The notes: generated by a model not told the origin, from the sequence alone. A stretch of 64,000 nt of DNA from Rheinheimera sp. MMS21-TC3 (GCF_032229285.1 NZ_CP135084.1:310001-374000), one strand, 5' to 3'. Counted from the stretch's first letter, positions 33,112-42,298 are shown. A program made the numbers and translations.

Positions 33112-33301
33112 TGCCTTCACCTCCTGATTGTATCGATGTATTGTCGCTTGGTTGTGAGTTGTTTTTATCTGGTTTACTCACTTCTGCCGGTGATTGTGGT
33201 AAGGTAAGCGGGCCCATTTGGCCACAGCCGCTTAGCATACTACCAAGCAGTAAGGTGGCAATAAGGATGAAAAGTGACCTTTTAATTTTAAAAGCTAGCA
33301 T
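33098..33301 (-). CDS. lptM: Small lipoprotein LptM (YifL-like)
   Basis: A 67-residue lipoprotein with the signal KIKRSLFILIATLLLGSMLSGCGQMGPL: lipobox LSGC, with Cys at position 26, then the family signature CGQMGPLxLP. In E. coli LptM helps the LptD/LptE outer-membrane LPS translocon to mature. The C-terminal half is low complexity and hydrophilic (Ser, Gly, Pro). The lptM-lysA linkage is conserved in many gammaproteobacteria. Confidence 0.9.
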   Translation of the reverse strand: MLAFKIKRSLFILIATLLLGSMLSGCGQMGPLTLPQSPAEVSKPDKNNSQPSDNTSIQSGGEGSGPV

Positions 33302-33330
33302 GATGTTTTTTTATTTAGTTGATTGCACCC

Positions 33331-33336
33331 TATAAT
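33331..33336 (+). promoter_or_regulatory. Candidate -10 of the cyaY promoter
   Basis: A perfect TATAAT 37 bp upstream of the cyaY ATG in a divergent intergenic region. The -35 region is T-rich and not clearly conserved. Confidence 0.4.
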
Positions 33337-33373
33337 CGCATTCTTAGCGGTAAAAGCAAACAGGTGAAACAAG

Positions 33374-33694
33374 ATGAATGACTTTGAATATGATGAATTA
33401 ACCGATAGCACATTGTTAGCGGTTGAAGAAGCGATAGAACGTATAGATTTAGATCTAGATTATGAGTTTCATGAAGGCTTGTTAAGTATCACTTTTCCTG
33501 ATCAAAGCAAGATTATTATTAACAAGCAGCCACCCTTGCATCAGTTGTGGGTAGCCACTAAGTTTAATGGTCATCACTTTGAATGGAAAGGCGATAAATG
33601 GATAGATAACCGCACCGGCGCAGAGTTTTGGCAACTACTGACAGAAGTAGGATCACAGCAGGCGGGTACAGCGATAAGTTTTTCGCCAAATTAA
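33374..33694 (+). CDS. cyaY: Iron-sulfur cluster assembly protein CyaY (frataxin)
   Basis: 106 residues, the bacterial frataxin length. It shows the acidic first helix (DLDLDYEFHEG) and the central strands LSITFPDQSKIIINKQPPLHQLWVATK, with GGHHF-type GHHFEWKGDKW ending. CyaY binds iron and tunes the IscS/IscU machinery. It is divergent from lptM-lysA and upstream of the esterase gene. Confidence 0.96.
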   Translation: MNDFEYDELTDSTLLAVEEAIERIDLDLDYEFHEGLLSITFPDQSKIIINKQPPLHQLWVATKFNGHHFEWKGDKWIDNRTGAEFWQLLTEVGSQQAGTAISFSPN

Positions 33695-33720
33695 CTTTTA
33701 ACTTTTCTTGGATAGGTAAA

Positions 33721-34401
33721 ATGGCTTTACTTCCCTTTGTTGATGTTGCTCCAGCCGGTGAAACCCGAGCTGTAGTGGTTTGGTTGCACGGTTTAGGTGA
33801 TTCTGGTCATGGTTTTTCGCCAATAGTGCCAGAGTTAGGTATACCTGCAGATGCTGGTATTAGGTTTATTTTTCCACATGCGCCAGAACAAGCAATAACG
33901 GTAAATGGCGGCATGAGAATGCGCGCTTGGTATGACATAAAAACCATGGACTTGTCGCATCGTGCTGATGAAGGCGGGGTGCGTGGATCTGCAACCGCTG
34001 TTACTGCTTTATTAGATAGTTTAATTGCGCAAGGTATAAGCAGCGAGCGGATTATTTTAGCTGGCTTTAGTCAGGGCGGCGTTATTGCTTTACATTTATT
34101 GCCTCGGCTACCTTATAAGCTAGCCGGTGTTTTAGCGCTATCTACTTATATGTGTGCTGCAGAAAAGTTAGCTGCTGAAGCAAATAATATTAATAAAGCT
34201 ACGCCAGTATTCTTTGGCCATGGCTCTGAAGATCCAATGGTACCTATGGCTGCCGGTCAGCAAGCCTTTTATAACTTAAAAAAATTAGGTTTTAATGTTA
34301 GCTGGCAAGATTATCGGATGCAGCATAGTGTGTGTGCCCAAGAAGTGGCAGATGTTAGCGCTTTTATTCAACGCCAATTAATGAATCAGGTAGACAGTTA
34401 A
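33721..34401 (+). CDS. Alpha/beta-hydrolase, carboxylesterase / acyl-protein thioesterase family
   Basis: A 226-residue phospholipase/carboxylesterase family protein. The hydrolase motifs are VVVWLHGLGDSGHGF (oxyanion loop), the nucleophile elbow LAGFSQGGVIALHLL with catalytic Ser, the Asp in GHGSEDPMVPMAAG and the His in DYRMQHSVCAQE. It should cleave short esters; the natural substrate is not known. The start is the ATG at 33721 preceding ALLPFVDVAPAG; the frame extends upstream into cyaY, but those residues do not fit the family. hemC starts directly after its stop, at the next base. Confidence 0.93.
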   Translation: MALLPFVDVAPAGETRAVVVWLHGLGDSGHGFSPIVPELGIPADAGIRFIFPHAPEQAITVNGGMRMRAWYDIKTMDLSHRADEGGVRGSATAVTALLDSLIAQGISSERIILAGFSQGGVIALHLLPRLPYKLAGVLALSTYMCAAEKLAAEANNINKATPVFFGHGSEDPMVPMAAGQQAFYNLKKLGFNVSWQDYRMQHSVCAQEVADVSAFIQRQLMNQVDS

Positions 34402-35358
34402 ATGCAGGCTAATTCAACCCCAATATTTAGCAAAACAGTTCGTATCGCCACCCGTAAAAGTGCTTTAGCTTTATGGCAAGCAGAATATGTAAAAGCGGAG
34501 TTAGAAAAACATCATCCGGGGTTAAGTGTTGAGCTAGTCCCTATGTCGACTCAGGGCGATATCATTTTAGATACGCCTTTAGCAAAAATAGGCGGCAAAG
34601 GTTTATTTGTTAAAGAATTAGAGCTGGCTATGTTAGATGGCCGCGCCGATATTGCAGTGCACAGCATGAAAGACTTACCGGTAGAGTTCCCGCCAGGCTT
34701 AGTTTTGCAAACAATATGCCCACGTGAAACACCTTTAGATGCCTTTGTGTCTAATCAATTTACCAGTTTAGAGCAGTTACCTTTAGGGGCAGTGGTAGGG
34801 ACTTCAAGTTTACGTCGGCAATGTCAAATTAAAGCCATGCGGCCAGACCTAACAGTTCGCGACCTACGCGGTAATGTGAATACCCGATTAGCAAAGTTAG
34901 ATAATGGCGAATATACAGCAATTATTTTGGCAGCAGCAGGGCTTATTCGGTTGGGTATGCAGCATCGTATTGCGTCTATTATACCTGCTGAAGTCAGCTT
35001 GCCGGCAAATGGCCAAGGAGCTGTAGGTATAGAATGTCGCGAAGGCGACGAGTACATTCATCAATTGCTAGCGCCTTTAGAGTGCCAAGCAACCCGCACT
35101 TGTGTGTTAGCCGAACGCGCAATGAACCGGCGTTTACAAGGTGGCTGCCAAGTACCCATTGGCGCTTATGCCGAGTTAGAGCAAGATCAAGTTTGGTTAC
35201 GCGGCTTAGTAGGTTCGGTTGATGGTAGCGAAATTATTCAACATCAAGTTCGTGGCCCAGCTGCGCAAGCTGAGGCATTAGGGGTAGAGTTAGCTAATTA
35301 TTTATTAGCCCAAGGTGCCGATCGTATTTTACAGGCGGTATATCAGGCCGCGCCATGA
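34402..35358 (+). CDS. hemC: Hydroxymethylbilane synthase HemC
   Basis: 318 residues. It polymerises four porphobilinogen molecules to hydroxymethylbilane on a dipyrromethane cofactor. Motifs: [61 protein letters not shown], the RRQCQI segment, [11 protein letters not shown], and the cofactor-attachment Cys in [17 protein letters not shown]. It is the first gene of hemCDXY; hemD overlaps by 4 bp (ATGA). Confidence 0.97.
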   Translation: MQANSTPIFSKTVRIATRKSALALWQAEYVKAELEKHHPGLSVELVPMSTQGDIILDTPLAKIGGKGLFVKELELAMLDGRADIAVHSMKDLPVEFPPGLVLQTICPRETPLDAFVSNQFTSLEQLPLGAVVGTSSLRRQCQIKAMRPDLTVRDLRGNVNTRLAKLDNGEYTAIILAAAGLIRLGMQHRIASIIPAEVSLPANGQGAVGIECREGDEYIHQLLAPLECQATRTCVLAERAMNRRLQGGCQVPIGAYAELEQDQVWLRGLVGSVDGSEIIQHQVRGPAAQAEALGVELANYLLAQGADRILQAVYQAAP

Positions 35359-36116
35359 GTAGTACGGATAAAAATGCCACTTTCTTAATAGCTAGGCCAG
35401 TTGGTAAAGCCGATAAAATGCTAGCCCAACTAACTAAAAACGGTGTAAATTACTTATATCAGCCGTTGATAGAGATTTGCCCGCTAGCAATAAATGATGC
35501 CGATAAGCAGTTAATTCACCAAGCTGATGCGCTAATTTTTGTTAGTGTTAGCGCCGTACGCTGCTTGCAATCGCAACTTGATGCCAGCTTAGTTAAAGCC
35601 AGTTTATACGCTGTAGGTGATACAACAGCAGAAGCCTTAACTGCTTGGTTAGGCCGCTCGGTTTGTGTACCGCAAGATCAGCGTAGCGAAGGTTTAATCA
35701 GCTTAGCAGAATTTAAACAGCTAGCAGGTAAGCGAGTGGTAGTGATTCGCGCCCAAGGTGGTAGAGAATTAATTAAGCAGCAATTATTGGCATTAAATGC
35801 TGATGTGCGCTACGTATTAAATTACCAACGCCAAGCTTTAGCATTAGATGGTAGCGCATTATACCAGCAGTGGCAGCAAGCGGGTATTCGTTGTATTGTG
35901 GCTACCAGTAACGAAATACTACAGCAAGTATTTAGCCTAATACCACTGTCTGCACATGCTTGGTTACAAAGTTTAGATTGGCTGGTAGTTAGCCCACGGA
36001 TGCAACAAAAAGCACAGCAGTTGGGTATTGCCACTAACAATATTACGCTGGCAGCAAATGCTAATGATCCAGCTTTATTACACAGCATCGGCCAGATAAA
36101 CAGGAGTTATCAATGA
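35355..36116 (+). CDS. hemD: Uroporphyrinogen-III synthase HemD
   Basis: 253 residues of the low-conservation HemD family, recognised by length, two-lobed composition ([16 protein letters not shown] near residue 55, [16 protein letters not shown] and [15 protein letters not shown]) and its position between hemC and hemX. It closes hydroxymethylbilane to uroporphyrinogen III with inversion of ring D. It overlaps both neighbours by 4 bp (ATGA). Confidence 0.93.
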   Translation: MSSTDKNATFLIARPVGKADKMLAQLTKNGVNYLYQPLIEICPLAINDADKQLIHQADALIFVSVSAVRCLQSQLDASLVKASLYAVGDTTAEALTAWLGRSVCVPQDQRSEGLISLAEFKQLAGKRVVVIRAQGGRELIKQQLLALNADVRYVLNYQRQALALDGSALYQQWQQAGIRCIVATSNEILQQVFSLIPLSAHAWLQSLDWLVVSPRMQQKAQQLGIATNNITLAANANDPALLHSIGQINRSYQ

Positions 36117-37261
36117 GTGAAACCGTCGTTAGAGCCACTGAAGCCGATGAGCCATTAAAAAAGTTAAAGCAAAAAATGGATAACGAGCAGCAACAGGCTA
36201 GCACTAAAAAGCCTAGCCAAGCCTTGGCTATATTTAATTTACTATTAATTATTGTTCTGACCGTTGCTATTGCAGCCGCAGCTTATTGGTTATGGCCGCA
36301 GTGGCAAAACATGCAGCAGCAATCTGCTGACACTCAGCAACTACAGCAGCGCATTAGCGCTCAGGCGCAGCAACAGCAAAATACTGAACAGCAGATTTTA
36401 AATACCCTGTCTCAAAATCAAAATGCACAAACACGTCAGTTAGAGCAACAACTTACTGTTGTTGAGCGGCAGCTTAATTTAGCACAACAACAAGTAGCAA
36501 CCGAGTTGCAAGTGCAAATTCAAGCGCTACGGCAACAAGTGCAAACTAAAGACAGCGCTCCGCCACGTCATTGGTTACTGGCCGAAACAGAATATTTACT
36601 GCAGTTGGCTGCTAAAAAAGTTTGGCTAGAATATGACTTTGCAACCGCTATCGCTTTGCTTAATACCGCGCAAGAAAAACTAATTAAATTAGAAGATCCT
36701 TCTTTAGTGCTAGTGCGCCAAGCCATTACCGAAGATATTGAGCAGTTAAGCCAGTTAAGCAGCCTAGATTTAACGCAAGTACATCTGCAGTTGCAACAAG
36801 CCAGAAAAAGCACTCTGACACTGCCGTTAAAACAGCAACAAACAGAAATAAATACCGTCACTAAACCTGAGGTAACTTTAAAGCAATGGCGGCAAACCTT
36901 AGACTACTATTGGCAGCAAACATGGCGTAACTTATTTATTGTTCGCAGTGCAGTACCAGAAGACTATTTTAGTTTAACCAATGAACAACAGCTTATGTTG
37001 CGCACCAGTTTAAGTCAGCAGCTATTATTAGCTCAGCTTGCAGCCTTAGAGCATAATAATGCGGTTTACAGCGAAGCTATTCAGCAAGCAGATAACCAGT
37101 TACAGCGTTACTTTGACCCTGCAGCCATAGCGGTGCAACAGTTGCAGCAACAACTACAGCAATTACTAAAGCTTGATGTCAGTCGTGCTCAGCCCAAGGC
37201 GCTGCGTAGCCTTGGTCAAATGCAGCAATACCAGCAGCAGCTGGAAGAGAGCGGCTTATGA
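36113..37261 (+). CDS. hemX: HemX-like membrane-anchored protein
   Basis: 382 residues. A cytosolic N-terminus rich in charged and Gln residues is followed by one transmembrane helix (about residues 41-62, IFNLLLIIVLTVAIAAAAYW) and a long, Gln-rich coiled-coil periplasmic part. The HemX domain lies from about residue 150 (RHWLLAETEYLLQLAAKKVWLE). Despite its name, it has no shown methyltransferase activity in this family; its role is unclear and may be linked to haem-pathway organisation. It overlaps hemD and hemY by 4 bp each. Confidence 0.92.
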   Translation: MSETVVRATEADEPLKKLKQKMDNEQQQASTKKPSQALAIFNLLLIIVLTVAIAAAAYWLWPQWQNMQQQSADTQQLQQRISAQAQQQQNTEQQILNTLSQNQNAQTRQLEQQLTVVERQLNLAQQQVATELQVQIQALRQQVQTKDSAPPRHWLLAETEYLLQLAAKKVWLEYDFATAIALLNTAQEKLIKLEDPSLVLVRQAITEDIEQLSQLSSLDLTQVHLQLQQARKSTLTLPLKQQQTEINTVTKPEVTLKQWRQTLDYYWQQTWRNLFIVRSAVPEDYFSLTNEQQLMLRTSLSQQLLLAQLAALEHNNAVYSEAIQQADNQLQRYFDPAAIAVQQLQQQLQQLLKLDVSRAQPKALRSLGQMQQYQQQLEESGL

Positions 37262-38337
37262 TTAAGTTGTTATTGTTAATTATTGCAGTAGCTGCCGCTA
37301 TGCTGCTTGGCCCCGTTTTAGTTAATAATCCAGGCTATATTAAAATTATTGTTGCCGGATATATGGTTGAAATGACCGTATTAGGCTTAATTATCGCCTT
37401 AGTGATATTGAGCCTAGTGCTTTGGATTTTAGCGTTTATTATCCGTAAGTTATTCCGAGTTAAGCATGTATCGTTTAACTTTTTTCGCTGGCGCCGGCAA
37501 CGCAAAGCACAACAAGCTTATGAGCTAGGCTTGCAAGCTTTTGCTAAGCAGCAGTGGCCTCAAGCAGCAGAATGGCTTAATAAAGCCAGCGCAGACAGCT
37601 TTATGCAGACCGAAAAGCAAATGCTTAGCGCCTATGCCGAGTTTTATGCTGGCAATATGCAGCAAGCTGAACAACAAGCCGCAGCTTTAGTGGAAGATGA
37701 TAATAATAAGCGCTTTGTGCAAGCCGACTTATGGTTACGCCAAAATGCACCGGCTAAAGCTTGTGCGGTTTTAAATGATTATGTTAGCGCAGACACCAAA
37801 GATAAAAGCTTGGGCCAGCTATATGTCTACGCACTGCAACAAGCTGGGCAGTGGCAAAGTTTGCTTCAGTTAATACCCGCTGTTATTAAGCAAAATTGGT
37901 TTGATAAACCGCAATGGCAACAGTTACGTTTTGCTATTTACCCCATTGCTTTAAGTCAATTAAGCCAAGGCGCAGGGTTTGATGAAACAGCCGATTACTG
38001 GCAAGATTTGCCTAATAAAGAGCGTAAATCAACGGCTGCGGTTATAGGTAAAGCTTGGGCGTTAGCCAAAAGTGGACAAACCGAGGCGGCTGAAAAAGCG
38101 CTAGTTGCTCAACTTGCTTTAGATGAGCTGCCCTTAGCCTTAGTTTATATAAAACAAATACCCTTGGGTACTTCAGTATTAAAATTACGTAAGCAAGCCC
38201 AACATTGGCTGCGAGATCATGATAGCAATGGCTATATTTATGCTTTATTAGCTTATTTAGCTGAGCAAGAAGGCGATAAGTCTCATGCTAATCTTGCTTG
38301 GCAAAAAGCGCTGCAGTATGAACCTTCGCTAGGTTAA
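37258..38337 (+). CDS. hemY: HemY-like protein (membrane protein with TPR region)
   Basis: 359 residues. Two N-terminal membrane helices (about 1-20 and 36-62) precede a cytosolic or periplasmic TPR-type helical domain (residues about 90-350, with repeated Ala-rich helices such as AYELGLQAFAKQQWPQAAEWLNKA). It is the Proteobacterial HemY of the hemCDXY operon, not the Bacillus protoporphyrinogen oxidase with the same name. A role in late haem synthesis has been proposed in the family. It is followed by a glycosylase gene 1 bp after its stop. Confidence 0.93.
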   Translation: MIKLLLLIIAVAAAMLLGPVLVNNPGYIKIIVAGYMVEMTVLGLIIALVILSLVLWILAFIIRKLFRVKHVSFNFFRWRRQRKAQQAYELGLQAFAKQQWPQAAEWLNKASADSFMQTEKQMLSAYAEFYAGNMQQAEQQAAALVEDDNNKRFVQADLWLRQNAPAKACAVLNDYVSADTKDKSLGQLYVYALQQAGQWQSLLQLIPAVIKQNWFDKPQWQQLRFAIYPIALSQLSQGAGFDETADYWQDLPNKERKSTAAVIGKAWALAKSGQTEAAEKALVAQLALDELPLALVYIKQIPLGTSVLKLRKQAQHWLRDHDSNGYIYALLAYLAEQEGDKSHANLAWQKALQYEPSLG

Positions 38338-38338
38338 T

Positions 38339-38851
38339 ATGGCAGAAATAGAACGGCTGCAAGGATTAGCAGCCGTTAGTTCAGCGCGAGCAAGGGTATT
38401 AGTGTTAGGCAGCATGCCCGGTGCAATATCGTTGCAGCAACAACAGTATTATGCCCACCCACGAAATAGCTTTTGGCCTATAATGGCCAACTTGGCAGGT
38501 TTTCCAGCAGATTTAGCTTACTCTGAGCGTTTAACCGCACTTCTAGATGCAGGTGTCGCTATTTGGGATGTTATAGGCCACTGCCAACGACAGGGGAGTT
38601 TAGATACTGCTATTAAAAACGAGCAAGTTAACGATTTTGCTTGCTTTTTTTCTCAACACCCTAAGCTTCAAGTTATCGCCTTTAATGGCGCAAAAGCAGC
38701 GCAAAGCTTTACGCGCCATGTATTGCCTTTGCAGATAGTGCCAACCGAGATAGCATTAATCAACCTACCTTCTACTAGCCCAGCTTATGCTGCTCTTTCT
38801 TTGCAGGAAAAACTTAAGCAATGGCAACAACTTAAAAGCTTTATATATTGA
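38339..38851 (+). CDS. DNA-deoxyinosine glycosylase (uracil-DNA glycosylase superfamily)
   Basis: A 170-residue protein of the UDG superfamily, family 6-like hypoxanthine-DNA glycosylase. It excises hypoxanthine from deaminated adenine sites. The family start LVLGSMPGAISLQQQQYYAHPRNSFWPIM is intact, with Asn in the RNSFW segment; the second motif is represented by INLPSTSPAYA near residue 140. It begins 1 bp after hemY, so it is expected to be co-transcribed with the haem genes, a linkage without an obvious biochemical reason. Confidence 0.9.
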   Translation: MAEIERLQGLAAVSSARARVLVLGSMPGAISLQQQQYYAHPRNSFWPIMANLAGFPADLAYSERLTALLDAGVAIWDVIGHCQRQGSLDTAIKNEQVNDFACFFSQHPKLQVIAFNGAKAAQSFTRHVLPLQIVPTEIALINLPSTSPAYAALSLQEKLKQWQQLKSFIY

Positions 38852-38912
38852 ATTAAACTTGATCCTGTAGGTCTTAGGTTTACCGATTATAGTTTGAAGC
38901 AAGGACGCGCAG

Positions 38913-39668
38913 TTGTCTGGGTTTATTGTTTTATTTAAACAGTTTAATAAGCATTATAGTAAAGCAATACTCCTGTCTTTGTTATTGCATGCTATCTTGC
39001 TAGTAGCTATTTTACAGAGCAAGTTCACACCGCCTAGCATTAAAGTTAAGCCAGAGCCCATTATTTCATATCTATACTCAGCACCAGTGCCAAGTAATAA
39101 ACAAAAATTACAGCCAGAACCAACAGTAACAGTACCGATTCAACCTAAAATTAAGGCTGAAGTTAAGGTTGAAGTTAAGTCGGTTAATACTAAACCAGAA
39201 CCCATTACTGCTGTAGAACCGCAGCCTGGGGGTATAGAGCAGTCGCAATCCGTTATTGCAGAATTAGAGCAAAGGCCAATCACACAAAATGAAGTCGAGC
39301 CAGAACAACTCAATAGACAAGGTCTTAGTCTAGCTCAGCGAGCGCTCAATCGAGCCGCTGGGTCTACACCGGTTGATATTGAGCAGGCTGCCGCTGTTGG
39401 TTATCAGCAGTATTTACAAAGCCAACAGCAGCCTAAAATAACGGTAGCCAAGCGATATCAAGCACTAAGCGCTAATCCAGGGCAGCAGGTGATAGCTCAA
39501 TTAAATGATGGCAGGCAGCTGATCCGCACCAAAGAGGGTTGCCGTATTGCTGATCCGTCAAAACATGACTTTGCTGCCCTGATGGCAGCTAAAACTGTGC
39601 CATGCGGTGATGAAGTTAGTACCAGCACCCAGCTAAAGCAAGCGCTGCAAAAGCATATAAAATATTAA
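38913..39668 (+). CDS. TonB/TolA-like membrane-anchored protein without a TonB C-terminal domain
   Basis: 251 residues. A short cytosolic N-terminus leads to one membrane helix (about 17-35) that contains the S-x3-H motif (Ser22-LLL-His26), the residues by which TonB and TolA contact their ExbB/ExbD or TolQ/TolR motors. Next is a Pro/Glu/Lys-rich linker (about 40-125). The C-terminal part (about 185-251) has no canonical TonB domain; it has two Cys (KEGCRIADPS and KTVPCGDEV) likely to form a disulphide. The start is a TTG with AAGGA 7 bases upstream. The partner is unknown. It converges with the thioesterase gene, 1 bp apart. Confidence 0.75.
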   Translation: MSGFIVLFKQFNKHYSKAILLSLLLHAILLVAILQSKFTPPSIKVKPEPIISYLYSAPVPSNKQKLQPEPTVTVPIQPKIKAEVKVEVKSVNTKPEPITAVEPQPGGIEQSQSVIAELEQRPITQNEVEPEQLNRQGLSLAQRALNRAAGSTPVDIEQAAAVGYQQYLQSQQQPKITVAKRYQALSANPGQQVIAQLNDGRQLIRTKEGCRIADPSKHDFAALMAAKTVPCGDEVSTSTQLKQALQKHIKY

Positions 39669-39669
39669 A

Positions 39670-40077
39670 TTAGCTGGTTAAGTGCTGCTCTAAGCGCTGC
39701 TTTACATCACCCTCAATGGCAACCGCTTTGCCGGTTTTTTGGTCTAAACAAACAAAGGTAATATCAGCATCGGCTACTAATTTATCAGTACCAGCAATAT
39801 AAATAGCTTGATGGATAGCCGCACTTTTACTGCCAATTTTACTAAAGCGGGTTTGTACCTCAAGGGTGTGGCCCATAGTAGCAGCATCACGGTAGTTGAT
39901 ATTAATATTAACGATTACCCAAGCTAGCTTATGTTCAGCAAACCAAGCGACATCGCCATGATCTTCTAAATAGCTCCACCGCGCTTCTTCTAAAAATTCT
40001 AAATAACGGGCGTTATTAACGTGTTGATATACATCTAAATGATAACCACGCACTTTAATTAAGGTTTTATGTGTCAT
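39670..40077 (-). CDS. Acyl-CoA thioesterase, FadM/YbgC-like hotdog protein
   Basis: 135 residues of the 4-hydroxybenzoyl-CoA thioesterase-like hotdog family. The active-site segment YHLDVYQHVNNARYLEFLEEAR holds the conserved Asp and the following HVNN. VNININYRDAATMGHTLEVQTR and KLVADADITFVCLDQKTGKAV complete the fold. In E. coli, FadM hydrolyses long-chain acyl-CoA in beta-oxidation; the substrate here is inferred only from family. Confidence 0.9.
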   Translation of the reverse strand: MTHKTLIKVRGYHLDVYQHVNNARYLEFLEEARWSYLEDHGDVAWFAEHKLAWVIVNININYRDAATMGHTLEVQTRFSKIGSKSAAIHQAIYIAGTDKLVADADITFVCLDQKTGKAVAIEGDVKQRLEQHLTS

Positions 40078-40417
40078 CTATTCACTCGATTAATTTAGAA
40101 AAATCTAATTGTGGCATAAATATACAGGCCATACCAGATGATAAGAAAGTGGATTGGATCGCTAGTTGTTAACGGTAGCTTTGCGCTAATTAAACTGATT
40201 GAACCAAGAAAGGCCAGCAAAATTATTTTACTTAGACTGTACAATAAAAAACAGTTTGTGATTACAAGATAAAGCTATAAGGCCGCCTGCAAAGTCACAT
40301 CTGGTTACATAAAGGCAATATTTATCACACTAAAACTATGCTAACTTGGTCTTATTATTAATTAATGGTTCGATAATATTAGCAATATTGCTGATATTAA
40401 CTACCTAGGGACAAAGA
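40078..40417. other. Divergent intergenic region of 340 bp
   Basis: Between the thioesterase gene (minus) and the YIP1 gene (plus). A/T-rich, with no coding frame that stands out on either strand. It holds the palindrome at 40376-40397 and must hold the promoters for both directions; no clear pair of -35 and -10 boxes could be chosen. Confidence 0.6.
40376..40397. promoter_or_regulatory. Near-perfect palindrome upstream of the YIP1 gene, candidate operator
   Basis: AGCAATATTGCT (40381-40392) is a perfect 12 bp palindrome; with flanks ATATT and GATAT it extends to 22 bp with one mismatched pair. It ends 20 bp before the YIP1 start codon, a suitable place for a repressor site. No cognate regulator is encoded in the neighbourhood. 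Confidence 0.5.
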
Positions 40418-41113
40418 ATGAGTAAAAATCTTATTCAGGGTATAGCCGACTTATATGTTGCGCCAAAAAGCTTATTTAATACTTTAGCGGAAAAGAAAGG
40501 CTGGAGTGTAATCGTTTTTTTCCTGTTGCTGCTGGTCAATACGGGTGTAATGTACGCGTTTTATGCTGGGATGAGCCCTATGTGGCTGGTTGAGCAGCAA
40601 ATATCAGCTATTGCTCATACACTAAGCCCAGCTGAAATTGAAACTACCCGTGCAGCTATGGGGCATATGGCGGATAAAACTAAATATATAGTAGCGGCCA
40701 GTGTGCTAGTGATGACGCCTATTATGTTAGCAATTATTGCCGTTTATCTTATGTTGGTTGGCAATCCGGGCAAAAAAAGGCCATACGGTGACTGGTATGC
40801 TATGACTGTATGGGTTAGTTTGCCTGGATTATTGAACGTGCTAGGTTTAGCTGTGTTAATCCTGCTTAGTAGTACACCTGATATGCCTATTAATACACCA
40901 AATTATCTGTCAGTTAATCAGCTGTTCTTGCAGTTAGGGCCTCAGGATGCTTGGTTTAGTTGGGCCGAAAGTCTTAATCTTATTTACCTGTGGACTACGG
41001 CTCTAACGGCGGTAGGTTTAAAATGCTGGAGTGGTTATTCTACAATAAAAGCATCTCTGTTGGCTGTTGCACCTCTACTAATTATTTATGGCCTTTGGGC
41101 ATTATTTATTTAA
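40418..41113 (+). CDS. YIP1 family membrane protein
   Basis: 231 residues with five predicted membrane helices (about 28-50, 88-113, 128-150, 180-200 and 207-229). The start MSKNLIQGIADLYVAPKSLFNTLAEKKGW matches the bacterial YIP1 family, in which IYxxPxxxF precedes the first helix. Function is unknown in bacteria. It is first of an apparent four-gene run ending in a MacAB-type transporter; the adaptor gene starts 24 bp after its stop. The palindrome at 40376-40397 may control the group. Confidence 0.85.
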   Translation: MSKNLIQGIADLYVAPKSLFNTLAEKKGWSVIVFFLLLLVNTGVMYAFYAGMSPMWLVEQQISAIAHTLSPAEIETTRAAMGHMADKTKYIVAASVLVMTPIMLAIIAVYLMLVGNPGKKRPYGDWYAMTVWVSLPGLLNVLGLAVLILLSSTPDMPINTPNYLSVNQLFLQLGPQDAWFSWAESLNLIYLWTTALTAVGLKCWSGYSTIKASLLAVAPLLIIYGLWALFI

Positions 41114-41137
41114 ATTACAAAACGGGTGGCAGTGAAC

Positions 41138-42298
41138 ATGAAAAAGCTCTGGGTGGCAGTTCTTATTGTCTTGGTCATGGCAAGTGTAATAAGTTTTAGC
41201 CAATACCGTAAGCAGCATCAACAGCTTGACGTTAATATAGCTGAAGTTACTCAGGGATCTTTATCAGACACTATTCTTGCGTCTGGTAACTTGGAGTATC
41301 ACACCCAAATCCAGATCCGCACTGAAGTAACAGGTCGAGTAATTGAAGTGCTGGTAGAAGAGGGGGATATGGTAGAAAAGGGGCAAGTACTAATGCGACT
41401 TGATCCCACTGCTTTTGCTGCAGATGTTGAGCGGGTTCGAGAGCTAGTAAAAACACAAGAAATAGATATTCAACGCAGTACGGCATTATTGGCTGATGGC
41501 CAACGACAACTAAAACGTCAGCTACAGCTTGCAGACGCGGGTTTAGTGCAGCAAGAAATGGTTGACAGCTTACAAAGTCAGGTTGATATTGCCAAAATAA
41601 ATGTGGCGGCGGCACAATCTGCGCTGAGGCAAAGCCAAGCTAGCTTGGCTATGGTAGAAGATATTCTAAGAAAAACTATTTTCCGGGCCCCTATTGCCGG
41701 TTTGTTGGCTGGGGTTGATGTAAAGCCAGGTGAAACTGTTATTGCCGGCACTACTAATATTATCGGGTCACCTTTAATGATGCTGGCTGACCCTAGCACT
41801 ATCTTAGCTGAACTAAGAGTCGACGAGGCGGATATTGCTAATGTTTATGTTGGGCAACAGGTAAAAGTATTTGCAGCTGCTTATCCACGAAAAGAAATAC
41901 AAGGCGAAGTTATTCAAATAGCTACGTCAGCACGTGCTATGACTCAAAACCAAAGTTTATCATTTCGAGTAAAAGTATTACTGCAACCTGAGGATCTAGC
42001 CTTATTTTCTGGTATGAGTTGTCGCGCAGAGCTAGTGCTTAACCAACAAGCAGATAGTATCCAAATTCCAATTGCAGCTGTGCAGCGCCAAGGAAACTCG
42101 GTATTTGTTTGGCTAGTAAAAGATAACAAAGCAGTGAAGCAAGAGGTTGAACTTGGTTTAGCAACAGATACTGCCCAACAGGTTCTATCAGGATTAAGCT
42201 TACAGCAATCTGTAATTATTGGTCCGGCCAGAACACTTACTCATCTAACCGAAGGTACGCTTGTAAATACAACCCTGCTTACTACGCAGGAACAATAA
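41138..42298 (+). CDS. Periplasmic adaptor subunit of a MacA-type efflux system
   Basis: 386 residues with one N-terminal membrane anchor (MKKLWVAVLIVLVMASVIS). The architecture is: biotinyl-lipoyl half (YHTQIQIRTEVTGRVIEVLV near residue 48, paired with FRAPIAGLLAGVDVKPGETV near 183), an alpha-helical hairpin about 90-170 and beta-barrel and membrane-proximal domains. It should link the MacB-type transporter below to an outer-membrane channel. I take the ATG at 41138; a GTG at 41126 would add four residues and has no better ribosome site. The ATPase gene starts 1 bp after its stop. Confidence 0.9.
   Translation: MKKLWVAVLIVLVMASVISFSQYRKQHQQLDVNIAEVTQGSLSDTILASGNLEYHTQIQIRTEVTGRVIEVLVEEGDMVEKGQVLMRLDPTAFAADVERVRELVKTQEIDIQRSTALLADGQRQLKRQLQLADAGLVQQEMVDSLQSQVDIAKINVAAAQSALRQSQASLAMVEDILRKTIFRAPIAGLLAGVDVKPGETVIAGTTNIIGSPLMMLADPSTILAELRVDEADIANVYVGQQVKVFAAAYPRKEIQGEVIQIATSARAMTQNQSLSFRVKVLLQPEDLALFSGMSCRAELVLNQQADSIQIPIAAVQRQGNSVFVWLVKDNKAVKQEVELGLATDTAQQVLSGLSLQQSVIIGPARTLTHLTEGTLVNTTLLTTQEQ

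Noticed and set aside
33112..33337. A lysine riboswitch ahead of lysA
   Set aside because: The upstream region is occupied by lptM, and no L-box-type fold or conserved core was seen.
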